Shown here one piece after another: positions 8,953 to 18,570 of a stretch of 64,000 nt of DNA. The translations under genes were made by a program, and so were the position numbers. The first letter of the stretch is position 1, and every line of letters starts with the position of its first letter. The notes beneath the pieces were generated by a model that worked only from the letters and a program-made list of their open reading frames with translations, was not told where the DNA came from and did no database searches. Origin of the DNA: Polynucleobacter necessarius (GTDB lineage: Bacteria > Pseudomonadota > Gammaproteobacteria > Burkholderiales > Burkholderiaceae); assembly GCF_900095215.1 (NCBI RefSeq), contig NZ_LT606949.1, forward strand, positions 628,709-692,708, read 5' to 3'.

Positions 8953-11649
8953 ATGGCAGCGGTTCCAGACCAAGTATTAGGTAAAAAAAATGCCCAGGAC
9001 GCTGATCCAGGCGAGACTCAAGAATGGTTGCAAGCGCTCGATGGCGTGATTCGCAACGAAGGTCCTGAGAGGGCTGCCTATCTCATTGATCAGCAAATTT
9101 CTCATGCACGCGTCAATGGAGTGGTGCAACCTTTCCATGCGGAGACCCCTTATATCAATACCATTCCAGTTGAGAATCAAGCGCGCTTACCCGGCGATCA
9201 AAATGTAGAGCATCGCATTCGTTCTTATACTCGGTGGAACGCGATGGCGATGGTTCTGCGGGCCAATAAAGACACCAATGTTGGTGGTCATATTTCATCC
9301 TTCCAATCAGCGGCAACTTTGTACGACGTTGGCTTTAATCACTTTTGGCATGCACCGTCTCCAGAATATGGCGGAGATTTGATATTTGTACAGGGCCACT
9401 CCGCGCCGGGCGTTTATGCGCGTGCTTATATGTTGGGTCGCCTTGAAGAAGGCCAGCTGAACAACTTCCGCCAAGAAGTAGGGGGCAAAGGAATATCCAG
9501 CTATCCGCATCCTTGGTTGATGCCAGACTTCTGGCAGTTCCCAACGGTATCGATGGGATTAGGCCCAATCATGGCTATTTACCAGGCCCGCTTTATGAAG
9601 TACTTAACAGACCGTGGCTTCATTCAAGAGCAGGGTCGTAAGGTTTGGGCTTTCTTGGGCGATGGTGAAGCCGATGAGCCAGAGTCATTGGGTGCAATTG
9701 GTATTGCTGGCCGTGAAAAGTTGGACAACCTCATTTTTGTTATTAACTGCAACTTGCAGCGCTTAGATGGCCCAGTACGCGGTAACGGCAAAATTATCCA
9801 AGAGCTTGAGGGTGCGTTTCGTGGCGCCGGTTGGAATGTCATCAAAGTAGTGTGGGGCGGTCAATGGGATGCATTATTTGCTCGTGACAAAAAAGGCATT
9901 TTGATGCAACGCCTCGGTGAGATCGTTGACGGTCAATATCAGACGATGAAGTCTAAGAATGGCGCTTACGTTCGAGAGATTGTTTTCAATACTCCAGAAT
10001 TAAAAGCCCTGGTAAGCGACTGGAGCGATGATGAGATTTGGCAGCTGAATCGTGGCGGCCATGATCCCCATAAAGTGTTCGCGGCCTTCCATGCTGCGGT
10101 CAACCATAAAGATCAGCCTACAGTGATCTTGGCTCACACCATTAAAGGTTACGGCATGGGCGGCTCTGGTGAAGCGATGAATATTGCCCACCAAGCGAAG
10201 AAGATGAATGCGGATGACGTGCGTCGTTTCCGCGACCGCTTTGAAATTCCTGTTAAGGATGAACAGTTGGATGAAATGCCTTTGGTGAAGTTTACTGAAG
10301 GTAGTCCTGAGTTGGAGTACATGAAGGCGCGCCGTCAAGAATTGGGTGGCTACTTGCCACAGCGTCGCACTAAAGCAGAAAGCTTGCCTGTACCAGCTTT
10401 AGATGTTTTTGCTCCTTTCCTTGAAGCAACCACAGAAGGTCGTGAGATTTCCACAACCATGGCATTCGTGCGTATGCTCAATACAGTAGTGCGCGATAAG
10501 GTCTTAGGTAAACGCGTAGTTCCGATTGTGCCGGACGAGTCTCGTACTTTTGGCATGGAAGGTATGTTCCGTCAATTAGGCATCTGGAATCAATTGGGTC
10601 AGCTGTATACGCCAGAAGATCATGATCAATTGATGTTCTACAAAGAGGATAAGATTGGTCAAATTCTGCAAGAGGGTATTAATGAAGCTGGCGGTATGTG
10701 CGACTGGATCGCCGCCGCGACTTCTTACTCAACACATGGTGTGCCGATGTTGCCTTTCTACATCTTCTACTCCATGTTTGGTTTCCAACGTATTGGCGAC
10801 CTGGCATGGGCGGCGGGCGATATGCGTAGTCGTGGTTTCTTGCTGGGCGGTACCGCTGGTAGAACTACCTTGAACGGCGAAGGCTTGCAACACGAAGATG
10901 GTCACAGTCATTTGTGGAGTGGTGCAGTTCCAAACTGCATCAGTTATGACCCCACATTCTCATTTGAATTGGCGGTAGTGATTCAAGATGGTATGCGTCG
11001 CATGTTAGAGGTTCAAGAAGACGTTTACTACTATGTGACGTTGATGAATGAGAACTACGCTCATCCAGCCATGCCTAAGGGTGCTGAAAAAGACATCATC
11101 AAGGGTATGTACAAGCTGAAATCCGTTGGTGATGCTAATGCAAAACTGTGCGTGCAACTACTTGGTTCGGGGACTATTTTCCGTGAAGTGATTGAGGCTG
11201 CAGAAATTTTGCATAAAGACTGGGGCATTGCTTCTGACTTATGGGGTTGCTCAAGCTTTACCGAATTGGGGCGTGACTGGACTGCGGTACATCGTAGTAA
11301 TCTCTTAAATCCAAGTGCGGCACCAGCCTTATCTCATGTTGAGAAGTGTTTAAAGGATACCGCTGGACCTGTGATTGCCGCAACTGACTATGTTCGTTTA
11401 TTCGCTGAGCAAATTCGTCCAGCAATTCAGCATATGGGCCGTCGCTATGAAGTTCTTGGTACTGATGGCTTTGGTCGTTCTGATACCCGTGAAAAACTCC
11501 GTGACTTCTTTGAAGTAGATCGTCGTTGGGTTGTTTTGACTGCTTTGAGATCTTTGGTTGACTCTGGTCGGCTGGATCGTTCTAAGTTGGCAGAAGCGAT
11601 TAAGAAATACGACATCGATACTACTAAACCAAACCCAATGACGGTTTGA
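8953..11649 (+). CDS. aceE: Pyruvate dehydrogenase E1 component (homodimeric)
   Basis: Decarboxylates pyruvate on thiamine diphosphate and passes the acetyl group to the E2 lipoyl arm. Its 898 residues match the homodimeric type of proteobacteria (about 890). The ThDP/Mg motif is GDGEADEP near residue 236, with the NCNLQRLDGPVRGNGK stretch close behind. The start is supported by a GGAG ribosome site (8941-8944) before ATG. It begins a three-gene operon with aceF (15-base gap) and lpdA. The gap of about 210 bases upstream, facing the dead kinase gene, should hold the promoter; I see no certain pdhR-type operator there. Confidence 0.97.
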   Translation: MAAVPDQVLGKKNAQDADPGETQEWLQALDGVIRNEGPERAAYLIDQQISHARVNGVVQPFHAETPYINTIPVENQARLPGDQNVEHRIRSYTRWNAMAMVLRANKDTNVGGHISSFQSAATLYDVGFNHFWHAPSPEYGGDLIFVQGHSAPGVYARAYMLGRLEEGQLNNFRQEVGGKGISSYPHPWLMPDFWQFPTVSMGLGPIMAIYQARFMKYLTDRGFIQEQGRKVWAFLGDGEADEPESLGAIGIAGREKLDNLIFVINCNLQRLDGPVRGNGKIIQELEGAFRGAGWNVIKVVWGGQWDALFARDKKGILMQRLGEIVDGQYQTMKSKNGAYVREIVFNTPELKALVSDWSDDEIWQLNRGGHDPHKVFAAFHAAVNHKDQPTVILAHTIKGYGMGGSGEAMNIAHQAKKMNADDVRRFRDRFEIPVKDEQLDEMPLVKFTEGSPELEYMKARRQELGGYLPQRRTKAESLPVPALDVFAPFLEATTEGREISTTMAFVRMLNTVVRDKVLGKRVVPIVPDESRTFGMEGMFRQLGIWNQLGQLYTPEDHDQLMFYKEDKIGQILQEGINEAGGMCDWIAAATSYSTHGVPMLPFYIFYSMFGFQRIGDLAWAAGDMRSRGFLLGGTAGRTTLNGEGLQHEDGHSHLWSGAVPNCISYDPTFSFELAVVIQDGMRRMLEVQEDVYYYVTLMNENYAHPAMPKGAEKDIIKGMYKLKSVGDANAKLCVQLLGSGTIFREVIEAAEILHKDWGIASDLWGCSSFTELGRDWTAVHRSNLLNPSAAPALSHVEKCLKDTAGPVIAATDYVRLFAEQIRPAIQHMGRRYEVLGTDGFGRSDTREKLRDFFEVDRRWVVLTALRSLVDSGRLDRSKLAEAIKKYDIDTTKPNPMTV

Positions 11650-11664
11650 TAAGAGATAAAAACT

Positions 11665-12957
11665 ATGAGTCAAATAATTGAAATCAAAGTCCCGGATATT
11701 GGCGATTACAAAGATGTTCCAGTGATTGAAGTCTTGGTGAAAGCTGGCGACAAAGTTGAGAAAGAACAATCTATCGTTGTATTAGAGTCTGATAAGGCGA
11801 CTATGGATGTACCTTCCTCCCACTCTGGAATCGTCAAAGAAGTCAAAGTAAAGGTAGGCGATAACCTCTCCGAAGGCTCGGTGGTTCTTGTATTGGAAGG
11901 TGGAGCCTTTGGCGTATCTACGCCAGCAGCTAGCCCTTCAGTGTCTGCGGCTCCAGCAATGAAGGCGATTGAGCCGCCGATCGCAAGAGCCCCAGCACCA
12001 CCGCCTATTAGCAATACGCCTCCGCCAGCAGATGCTGCTGTGAGCCATGCAAGCCCATCTGTGCGCAAGTTTGCACGCGAGCTTGGCGTAACGATTGCTC
12101 AGGTCAAAGGATCTGGTCTTAACGGTCGCATTACTCAGGAAGACGTTCAGGCATTTGTGAAGGCCGCAATGAGTGGTGGCGCTGGTAGTCCCGCGGCAAC
12201 CTCTAGTGGCGGTAGTTTGGGTGGTCTTAATCTGATTCCTTGGCCGAAGGTGGACTTCACGAAGTTTGGCGAAATTGAGCGTCAGCCATTAAATCGTATT
12301 AAGAAGCTCACTGCGGCTAACTTGGGTCGTAACTGGGTGATGATTCCAGCAGTGACTTATCACGAAGATGCCGACATTACCGACTTGGAAGCATTCCGCG
12401 TTCTCACGAACAAAGAGAATGAGAAGAAGGGCGTCAAGATCACTATGTTGGCTTTCTTAATGAAGGCGGCAGTAGCGGCATTGAAAAAATACCCAGAGTT
12501 CAATAGTTCGTTGGATCGTGACGACCTGATATTGAAAAAATATTTTAATATCGGATTTGCGGCAGATACGCCAACTGGATTAGTTGTGCCGGTGATTAAA
12601 GATGCGGACAAGAAAGGCATTTTTGAGTTTGCTCAGGAAACTTCTGATTTAGCTGCGCTTGCGCGTGATGGCAAATTAAAGCCGGATCAAATGCAGGGCG
12701 CTAGCTTTACGATCTCATCTCTTGGCGGTATCGGTGGCACGTACTTCTCACCAATTGTGAATGCGCCTGAAGTAGCAATCTTGGGGGTGAGCAAGGCTGC
12801 TATGAAGCCGGTGTGGGATGGCAAGCAATTTGTGCCGCGCCTCATTTGCCCATTATCCCTATCCGCTGATCACCGCGTTATTGATGGTGCATTGGCTACC
12901 CGTTTCAATGTGTACATTGCTCAGCTATTGGCCGACTTCCGTCGTGCCAGTCTGTAA
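11665..12957 (+). CDS. aceF: Pyruvate dehydrogenase E2, dihydrolipoamide acetyltransferase
   Basis: Core of the pyruvate dehydrogenase complex; transfers acetyl groups to CoA. Domain order in 430 residues: one N-terminal lipoyl domain with the lipoylated lysine in ESDKAT (K44), an Ala/Pro linker (about 88-130), a peripheral-subunit-binding domain (SPSVRKFARELG to NGRITQEDVQAF), and the catalytic domain with DHRVIDGA (His about 403). E. coli has three lipoyl domains, so this is a short form; the E3 partner carries another. Intact, between aceE and lpdA, 9 bases before the latter. Confidence 0.97.
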   Translation: MSQIIEIKVPDIGDYKDVPVIEVLVKAGDKVEKEQSIVVLESDKATMDVPSSHSGIVKEVKVKVGDNLSEGSVVLVLEGGAFGVSTPAASPSVSAAPAMKAIEPPIARAPAPPPISNTPPPADAAVSHASPSVRKFARELGVTIAQVKGSGLNGRITQEDVQAFVKAAMSGGAGSPAATSSGGSLGGLNLIPWPKVDFTKFGEIERQPLNRIKKLTAANLGRNWVMIPAVTYHEDADITDLEAFRVLTNKENEKKGVKITMLAFLMKAAVAALKKYPEFNSSLDRDDLILKKYFNIGFAADTPTGLVVPVIKDADKKGIFEFAQETSDLAALARDGKLKPDQMQGASFTISSLGGIGGTYFSPIVNAPEVAILGVSKAAMKPVWDGKQFVPRLICPLSLSADHRVIDGALATRFNVYIAQLLADFRRASL

Positions 12958-12966
12958 GGGGGATTT

Positions 12967-14751
12967 ATGGCTAAGCAAACGATTCTCGTTCCGGATATTG
13001 GCGACTATTCCAATGTGCCAGTGATTGAAGTGCTGGTTAAGGTTGGTGATGTGATTGAAAAAGAGCAACCTTTGTTGGTTCTCGAATCCGATAAAGCAAC
13101 CATGGAGGTGCTAGCCGATTCTGCGGGCACTGTTACTAGCATTGCAGTCAAGCTTGGAGATAAAGTCAGCAAGGGTTCTGTGATTGCGGAAATTGATGCG
13201 AGTGCTGCTGTACCTGCGGCTAAACCTGCTGCAACCCCCGCTCCCGTTGCATCAGCTCCAGCGCCAGCTGCGTCTGTGCCTGAACCCGTTGCAGCGCGGT
13301 ACAGCGGTAATGTAGATCATGAATGCGAAGTGCTCGTTCTCGGTGCGGGTCCCGGTGGTTATAGCGCCGCGTTTCGTAGCGCTGATTTAGGAATGAATAC
13401 GGTTTTAGTCGAGCGTTACCCAACTTTGGGTGGCGTTTGTTTAAACGTAGGCTGTATTCCGTCGAAAGCATTACTGCACACCACATCAGTGATGGATGAA
13501 GTAAAGACCATGGCTAAACATGGCATTACTTTTGGTGCGCCCAAGATTGAGATTGATCAATTGCGTGGCTATAAAGAATCCGTGATTGCTAAGTTGACTG
13601 GCGGCCTTGCGGGTATGGCTAAGGCACGCAAAGTAAAAGTGGTTCGTGGCTTAGGTAAGTTCTTAGACGCAAATCATGTCGAGGTTGAGTTAACCGGCGG
13701 CGCTGGTCAGGAGCTCACTGGTCAAAAAGAAGTGATACGCTTTCAGAAGGCGATTATTGCCGCTGGTAGCCAGCCAGTGAAATTGCCTTTCTTGCCTGAA
13801 GATCCGCGCATAGTAGATAGTACGGGCGCCTTACTGCTCAAGAGCATTCCAAAGCGTATGCTGGTCATCGGTGGCGGCATCATTGGCTTGGAGATGGGGA
13901 CTGTTTACAGCACGCTAGGTTCACGCATTGATATTGCTGAAATGATGGATGGCCTCATGGCGGGCGCTGATCGTGACTTAGAAAAGGTCTGGGAGAAGTT
14001 CAATGCCGGACGTTTTGAAACAATCATGCTCAAAACTCGCGCTGCGAAAGCAGAAGTTAAGACTGATGGCATTCAAGTGAGTTTTGAGGGTGAAAACGCA
14101 CCAGCTGAACCGCAAACTTACGATTTGGTTTTGGTTGCTGTAGGCCGCACTCCAAATGGCAAGAAGATTGATGCAGGTAATGCGGGCGTTCAAGTTGATG
14201 AGCGTGGCTTTATTCCGGTTGATAAACAAATGCGTACCAACGTCCCTCATATTTTTGCAATTGGCGACTTGGTTGGGCAGCCGATGTTGGCTCACAAAGC
14301 GGTACATGAAGGTCACGTTGCCGCTGAAGCTGCTGCCGGTGAAAAATCCTACTTTGATGCCAAGCAAATCCCATCTGTTGCCTACACTGATCCTGAAGTA
14401 GCTTGGGCTGGTTTGACGGAAGAGCAGTGCAAGGCCCAGGGCATTGCTTATGAGAAGTGTTTATTTCCATGGACTGCGAGTGGACGCGCAATTGCTAATG
14501 GACGCGATGAAGGTTTCACAAAACTCATTTTTGATGCGACAAGCCATCGCATTATTGGTGGCGGCATTGTTGGCACGCACGCTGGCGATTTAATTGGTGA
14601 AGTGTGTTTAGCAATTGAGATGGGCGCTGATGCGGTGGATATTGGTAAAACAATTCATCCCCATCCAACGCTTGGCGAATCAGTCGGCCTTGCTGCAGAG
14701 GCTGCACATGGTCATTGCACCGATTTGCCGCCAGTTAAAAAGAAATCGTAA
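12967..14751 (+). CDS. lpdA: Dihydrolipoamide dehydrogenase (E3) with N-terminal lipoyl domain
   Basis: Reoxidises E2 lipoyl groups with FAD and NAD+. The 594 residues comprise a lipoyl domain (ESDKAT, K43), an Ala/Pro linker (about 80-105), then a full flavoprotein: FAD site VLGAGPGGYSAA, redox-active disulfide CLNVGC (C158/C163), NAD site VIGGGIIGLEMG, second FAD motif FAIGDLVGQPMLAHKA, and catalytic HPHPTLGE. An E3 with its own lipoyl domain is typical of some beta-proteobacteria and may compensate for the single lipoyl domain on E2. A GGGG-rich ribosome site lies 8 bases before ATG. Last gene of the operon. Confidence 0.96.
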   Translation: MAKQTILVPDIGDYSNVPVIEVLVKVGDVIEKEQPLLVLESDKATMEVLADSAGTVTSIAVKLGDKVSKGSVIAEIDASAAVPAAKPAATPAPVASAPAPAASVPEPVAARYSGNVDHECEVLVLGAGPGGYSAAFRSADLGMNTVLVERYPTLGGVCLNVGCIPSKALLHTTSVMDEVKTMAKHGITFGAPKIEIDQLRGYKESVIAKLTGGLAGMAKARKVKVVRGLGKFLDANHVEVELTGGAGQELTGQKEVIRFQKAIIAAGSQPVKLPFLPEDPRIVDSTGALLLKSIPKRMLVIGGGIIGLEMGTVYSTLGSRIDIAEMMDGLMAGADRDLEKVWEKFNAGRFETIMLKTRAAKAEVKTDGIQVSFEGENAPAEPQTYDLVLVAVGRTPNGKKIDAGNAGVQVDERGFIPVDKQMRTNVPHIFAIGDLVGQPMLAHKAVHEGHVAAEAAAGEKSYFDAKQIPSVAYTDPEVAWAGLTEEQCKAQGIAYEKCLFPWTASGRAIANGRDEGFTKLIFDATSHRIIGGGIVGTHAGDLIGEVCLAIEMGADAVDIGKTIHPHPTLGESVGLAAEAAHGHCTDLPPVKKKS

Positions 14752-14861
14752 ATCCAAGGGGAGGGCGAACTAAGCCCAGATTTTGTTCCTTGTGCATTCT
14801 TGATTTGCAAAAGAAAAAGCCACGCGTAATAGGGTCTTTTGTATTGTTATGCACTTAATGC

Positions 14862-15425
14862 CTATAGGAATTGCTGCTTCTTAGCAGCTTTGCTTGCGGT
14901 GTCTGCGGCTTTTAAAACGGTGTCAGTAGCGCTATGAAGATTGGTTTGCGCAACTTAAACTGCATGCTTCACCGCTTTTGGACTAGTTTCAAATACATTG
15001 TTCGCGAATGCAATCGCCTGTTTCATGGCTTGTACAGCAGCATCAGATCCAACGGGCGCATTCTTAGTCCACTCCTCTACTAGGGAATTGATTTTCTTTG
15101 TGGCGGCTTGAAATTCTTTTTCGGCTGACTGGGTAAAGCTATTTTGAGTCTCGTGCGCCAATTCATATAAGTGGCGGCTATAAGCCATAATTTTTTCAGC
15201 CATTGGTTGTACAGCTTCTGGTTGATGGGCGAGTAATTGCTGAATATCTTTCACTTCCAATGCTTTCTTAGCGCTATTCATACTATCGCTCAAGCTTTGC
15301 TTAGCGATATGCATCTTGAGTTCAACTAATTTTTCAATGCTTTGCAATGCTTGATTGGTTAATCCGCTCAAGGTCTCTAAGTTTGCTTTTTGGGCTGCTG
15401 CAATTTGTTCTGGAGTTAAGTTCAT
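14862..15425 (-). pseudogene. phaP: Phasin (PHA granule protein) truncated by a nonsense codon
   Basis: Phasins coat polyhydroxyalkanoate granules. The open frame gives 156 residues with the family pattern: start MNLTPEQIAAAQKANLETL, long amphipathic helices (LVELKMHIAKQSL, AEKIMAYSRHLYEL). A TAA at 14955-14957 ends it, but the same frame continues with a phasin-like tail (VAQTNLHSATDTVLKAADT to AAKKQQFL) and stops at 14862. A normal length would be about 185 residues, so the last 29 are lost to one codon. As the lost part is a terminal helix, the 156-residue product might still bind granules. A 25-bp dyad lies in its promoter. Confidence 0.75.
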
Positions 15426-15497
15426 TTCAGTTTCGATCTGTTTCTGGGTTCTGACCTTAGGTTTTCCTAGTGTACTCTCATTGCACCATTATATTGC

Positions 15498-15522
15498 ATT
15501 TATGTTGCAATACAACATAAAT
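15498..15522. promoter_or_regulatory. 25-bp dyad in the phasin promoter (element shared with sdh)
   Basis: Arms ATTTATGTTG (15498-15507) and CAACATAAAT (15513-15522) are perfect complements around CAATA. The site lies 73-97 bases upstream of the phasin start. A 17-bp version with one base difference sits upstream of sdhC at 33156-33172. The shape suits a dimeric regulator; candidates are a PhaR-like regulator or the GntR protein encoded beside sdhC. Confidence 0.55.
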
Positions 15523-15540
15523 CCTAAGACATGAAGATCA

Positions 15541-16500
15541 GTGTGGTATTTAATAAAAGCGCCTAAAATTAGGGGAGTCGCAAAAAATATTAATCTTTTC
15601 AGTAATTTACCAACGAAGCTTTCATTAGATAACGTCATTGCACCGATATTTGTACTTATTTGGAGTGCGGGATTTGTGATTGCGCGTTTAGCCATGCCCT
15701 ATGTGGAGCCAGCCACCTTCTTATTTTGGCGATTTGCGGTGGTTCGAGCGGCTATGGCAGCGCTCAGCTTAGTGTGGAGAATGACCTGGCCTATCTGGGC
15801 TCAAATCAAGCATATTGCTGTTGCAGGTATCTTGCTTCAGTTTGGTTATTTGATGGGGGTATGGTTTGCTGTCAGGTTAGGTATGACAGTGGGATTGGTG
15901 GCCATTATTGTTGGACTTCAGCCGATTGTGACTGCCTGGTTTGCGGCCTGGATTTCCGAGAAGGTAACTCAACGCCAATGGATTGGCTTGGGCTTTGGTT
16001 TTGCTGGTGTTGCTTTAGTGGTCGCTGAAAAGATTGGTTTTGCGCATATTCCATTTGTGAGTTACGTGCTCGCTTTTATTGGGTTGCTGTCTATTACATT
16101 TGGAACTCTTTATCAAAAGAAATTCTGCCCTGTGTTTGATTTGCGCGCTGGTTCATCAATTCAGTTTGGCGTATCTGCCGTGCTTTGCTTTATTTGTATG
16201 TATGTATTTGAATCCGGGGAGATGATTTGGAATCTTTCCGTTATTGGCGCGTTGTTATGGGCAACCTTCCCCTTATCCATTGGATCTATCAGTTTGCTAT
16301 TTATGATGATTCGCAAGGAGGCTGCTACCAAGGTCACCAGCTTGCTTTATTTGATGCCACCCACGACTGCCTTAATGGCCTGGTTAATGTTTGATGAGCC
16401 ATTTACGTTGTTAATGGCCGTGGGATTATGTTTGACAATGACCGGTGTGGTGCTGGTAAATGCGCGTCAAACTAATACCGTGGCGACAATTGCAGAGTAG
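15541..16500 (+). CDS. EamA/DMT-family permease
   Basis: Inner-membrane drug/metabolite transporter with about ten hydrophobic helices and two EamA repeats, e.g. VIAPIFVLIWSAGFVIARL at the start of repeat 1 and ALLWATFPLSIGSISLLF in repeat 2. Substrate unknown. The start is uncertain: GTG at 15541 opens the longest frame. A strong AGGGGAG ribosome site (15571-15577) lies further in, followed by no ATG/GTG/TTG, only an in-frame ATT at 15589, so the original start may have mutated. From GTG the protein has 319 residues, from ATT about 303; both are near family size. Confidence 0.8.
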   Translation: MWYLIKAPKIRGVAKNINLFSNLPTKLSLDNVIAPIFVLIWSAGFVIARLAMPYVEPATFLFWRFAVVRAAMAALSLVWRMTWPIWAQIKHIAVAGILLQFGYLMGVWFAVRLGMTVGLVAIIVGLQPIVTAWFAAWISEKVTQRQWIGLGFGFAGVALVVAEKIGFAHIPFVSYVLAFIGLLSITFGTLYQKKFCPVFDLRAGSSIQFGVSAVLCFICMYVFESGEMIWNLSVIGALLWATFPLSIGSISLLFMMIRKEAATKVTSLLYLMPPTTALMAWLMFDEPFTLLMAVGLCLTMTGVVLVNARQTNTVATIAE

Positions 16501-16609
16501 GTTATAAATTTAGTGGAATGAATTGCTAGAGTTGGGGCGTATAAAACCGCCTTGTCTTGGGAAATTAATTATCATTCCGTATGTTGAAAGTTTTGGAAGG
16601 TATTTTGGA

Positions 16610-17629
16610 ATGCGTTTGAATCAATTTTGGCTCTGCATCTTGGCGGTATTGTTTGCGATTGGTGTCCTGGTGAATGCACCCGCTATTGCCGCCAGTAAAG
16701 ATAAGCGGCAGACCAAAGCAAGCGCTAAAACAGCCACTAAGACGACTTCTAGATCGGTCAAGAAGCCTAAAACTGTTCGCGTAACTGTGACACGCTCAGC
16801 AGAGCCTGTTGTTCCAGCAAGACCTTCTCTTGCTACCGCATTGGGGTTGCGTGGTCAGCACGATGAGCTCAGCCTCAAATCCAGCGTGGCGATGGTAGTC
16901 AACCAAGATACGAAAGAGGTGTATTTTGAAAAGAATCCATCAGTGAGTTTGCCAATTGCATCGATTACCAAGTTGATGACCGCGATGGTTGTATTGGATT
17001 CCAAATTACCTCTAGATGAAACTTTGGTCATTAATGCGGATGATGTGCATATTTATCGCGCCTCACGTTTAGCTGGCGGTACGGTTTTAACTCGTGCAGA
17101 GGCTTTGCTTTTGGCGTTGATGTCCTCTGAGAACCGTGCGGCATATACCTTGGGAAGAAATTACCCAGGCGGTATTCCAGCGTTTGTGGATGCGATGAAT
17201 CGTAAAGCAAAAGAGTTGGGTATGGACCATGCCCGTTTTGCGGACCCAACGGGTTTAATGAGCGAGAACGTGGCTTCCGCAGAAGACCTCACACGCATGT
17301 TGAACGCAGCATACCAATACAAAATGATTCGTGAGTTTTCAACTTGGCCAGATTTAACGATGGTGATCGCAAAGCGCCGACAAAAGTTTTTGAATACCAA
17401 TCGCTTAGTCCGTTCTCGCGATATGAATATCGGTTTGCAAAAAACAGGATTCATTAATGCCGCTGGTAAATGTTTGGTGATGCAGGCGAGAGTGAATAAC
17501 ACCCCCTTATTGTTAGTCTTCCTGGACTCAGTAGGTACGCAATCGCGTTTTGCTGATGCCGTACGTGTACGAGATTGGTACGAGCGTATGCCTTCTAGCG
17601 GCGCTCACCCAATTCGTCGTTTGATGTAA
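16610..17629 (+). CDS. pbpG: D-alanyl-D-alanine carboxypeptidase/endopeptidase (PbpG/PBP7 type)
   Basis: Periplasmic serine peptidase (S11) that trims peptidoglycan cross-links. All three penicillin-binding motifs are present: SITK (S118), SEN (S173) and KTG (K278). The ATG at 16610 was chosen because it follows GGAAGG and starts directly with a signal peptide (FWLCILAVLFAIGVLV, cut after AIA); a longer frame from 16523 would bury it. A Lys/Thr-rich linker (about residues 33-60) follows. The 339 residues are slightly longer than E. coli PBP7. Intact. Confidence 0.92.
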   Translation: MRLNQFWLCILAVLFAIGVLVNAPAIAASKDKRQTKASAKTATKTTSRSVKKPKTVRVTVTRSAEPVVPARPSLATALGLRGQHDELSLKSSVAMVVNQDTKEVYFEKNPSVSLPIASITKLMTAMVVLDSKLPLDETLVINADDVHIYRASRLAGGTVLTRAEALLLALMSSENRAAYTLGRNYPGGIPAFVDAMNRKAKELGMDHARFADPTGLMSENVASAEDLTRMLNAAYQYKMIREFSTWPDLTMVIAKRRQKFLNTNRLVRSRDMNIGLQKTGFINAAGKCLVMQARVNNTPLLLVFLDSVGTQSRFADAVRVRDWYERMPSSGAHPIRRLM

Positions 17630-17650
17630 CTGAGGATTGGATGAAATTGC

Positions 17651-18401
17651 TGAGCCTGGCTCGGCAGACTTGGGTTTAAAGCCAATACCCTTGGAGATCT
17701 GTAAGGCGGTTTCTTGCAGGGCGCGTAGCTAATCCGCTTGAATACGGTCGGTTGGGGCGCTTAAAGAGAGTCCGGCGACCAATTTTCCGGTGTCATCCAG
17801 AATAGATTCGGCCAAGCAGCTTACGCCTAACTCCAATGCCTCATCATCACGTGCGCTACCCACTTTGCGAACATGATTGAGCTCGGTTTTTAGTTTTCCT
17901 AAGTCGGTAATGCTGTGGCGAGTATGTCCAGATAAGCCGGTGCGAGTGATATACGCGCGAACCTGACTGGGATCATCGCTCGCTAAAAAGAGTTTGCCAA
18001 CAGACGTGAGATGCAGTGGGGCGAGACCGCCAATCGCACGGACTACCTGCATGCCGGAGCGTTCGCTATAGGCGCCGATCAACGTAGACGATTTCATCGC
18101 CTTGGCGCACGGAAAGATTCACGGTTTCGCCAGTGAGCTTATGCAAAGTGCGCATTGGTAATTGCGCAGTCTCACGCACCGACAATCGCGCTTTAACTAA
18201 GTTACCCAGTTCTAATAGCTTCAAATCTAGACGGTACGTGCCGCCGTCGCCACGCTCAACCAGTCTGCACGCAACCATATCGTTCAAAATGCGATGAGCG
18301 GTTGCGGGGTGTAATCCAGTAACTTCTGCGAGGTTCTTTAGGCTACTGGAGTCCTCTTGTTCGGCAAGAGCATCAAGTAAGTTCATCATGCGCTCCACCA
18401 C
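17651..18401 (-). pseudogene. IclR-family transcriptional regulator, frameshift plus nonsense codon
   Basis: The N-terminal winged helix is recognisable (VVERMMNLLDALAEQ, HPATAHRILNDMV), then the effector domain starts (GETVNLSVRQGDEIVYVD). A one-base shift near 18075 ends this frame; the next continues with AYSERSGMQVVRAIGG to DEALELGVSCLAES. A TAG at 17729-17731 then cuts off about 26 residues that are still readable (LRALQETALQISKGIGFKPK). The start is also unclear: the frame stays open above the GTG at 18401 (VKTPKATGEVGKTAIQ) without an ATG. Target genes are unknown. Confidence 0.88.
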
Positions 18402-18570
18402 CTGGATGGCGGTTTTCCCAACCTCACCGGTTGCCTTAGGAGTTTTGACAGTTTTGCTGGTATTGATGGGGCTTATTGTAGCGATTTCATGTGAAGTTGC
18501 ATATTATGAAATCCTGTTTTATAGAATTCCACACAAATCAAATTCCCAAGTATTTCTTGGAGATGGGGCT

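Noticed and set aside
8687..8980. A 97-residue plus-strand gene overlapping the aceE start
   Set aside because: It crosses the aceE ribosome site and start in another frame, has no recognisable domain, and covers the antisense of the kinase 5' end.
10000..10338. Minus-strand frame within aceE
   Set aside because: Shadow of aceE; composition and position are explained by the coding strand.
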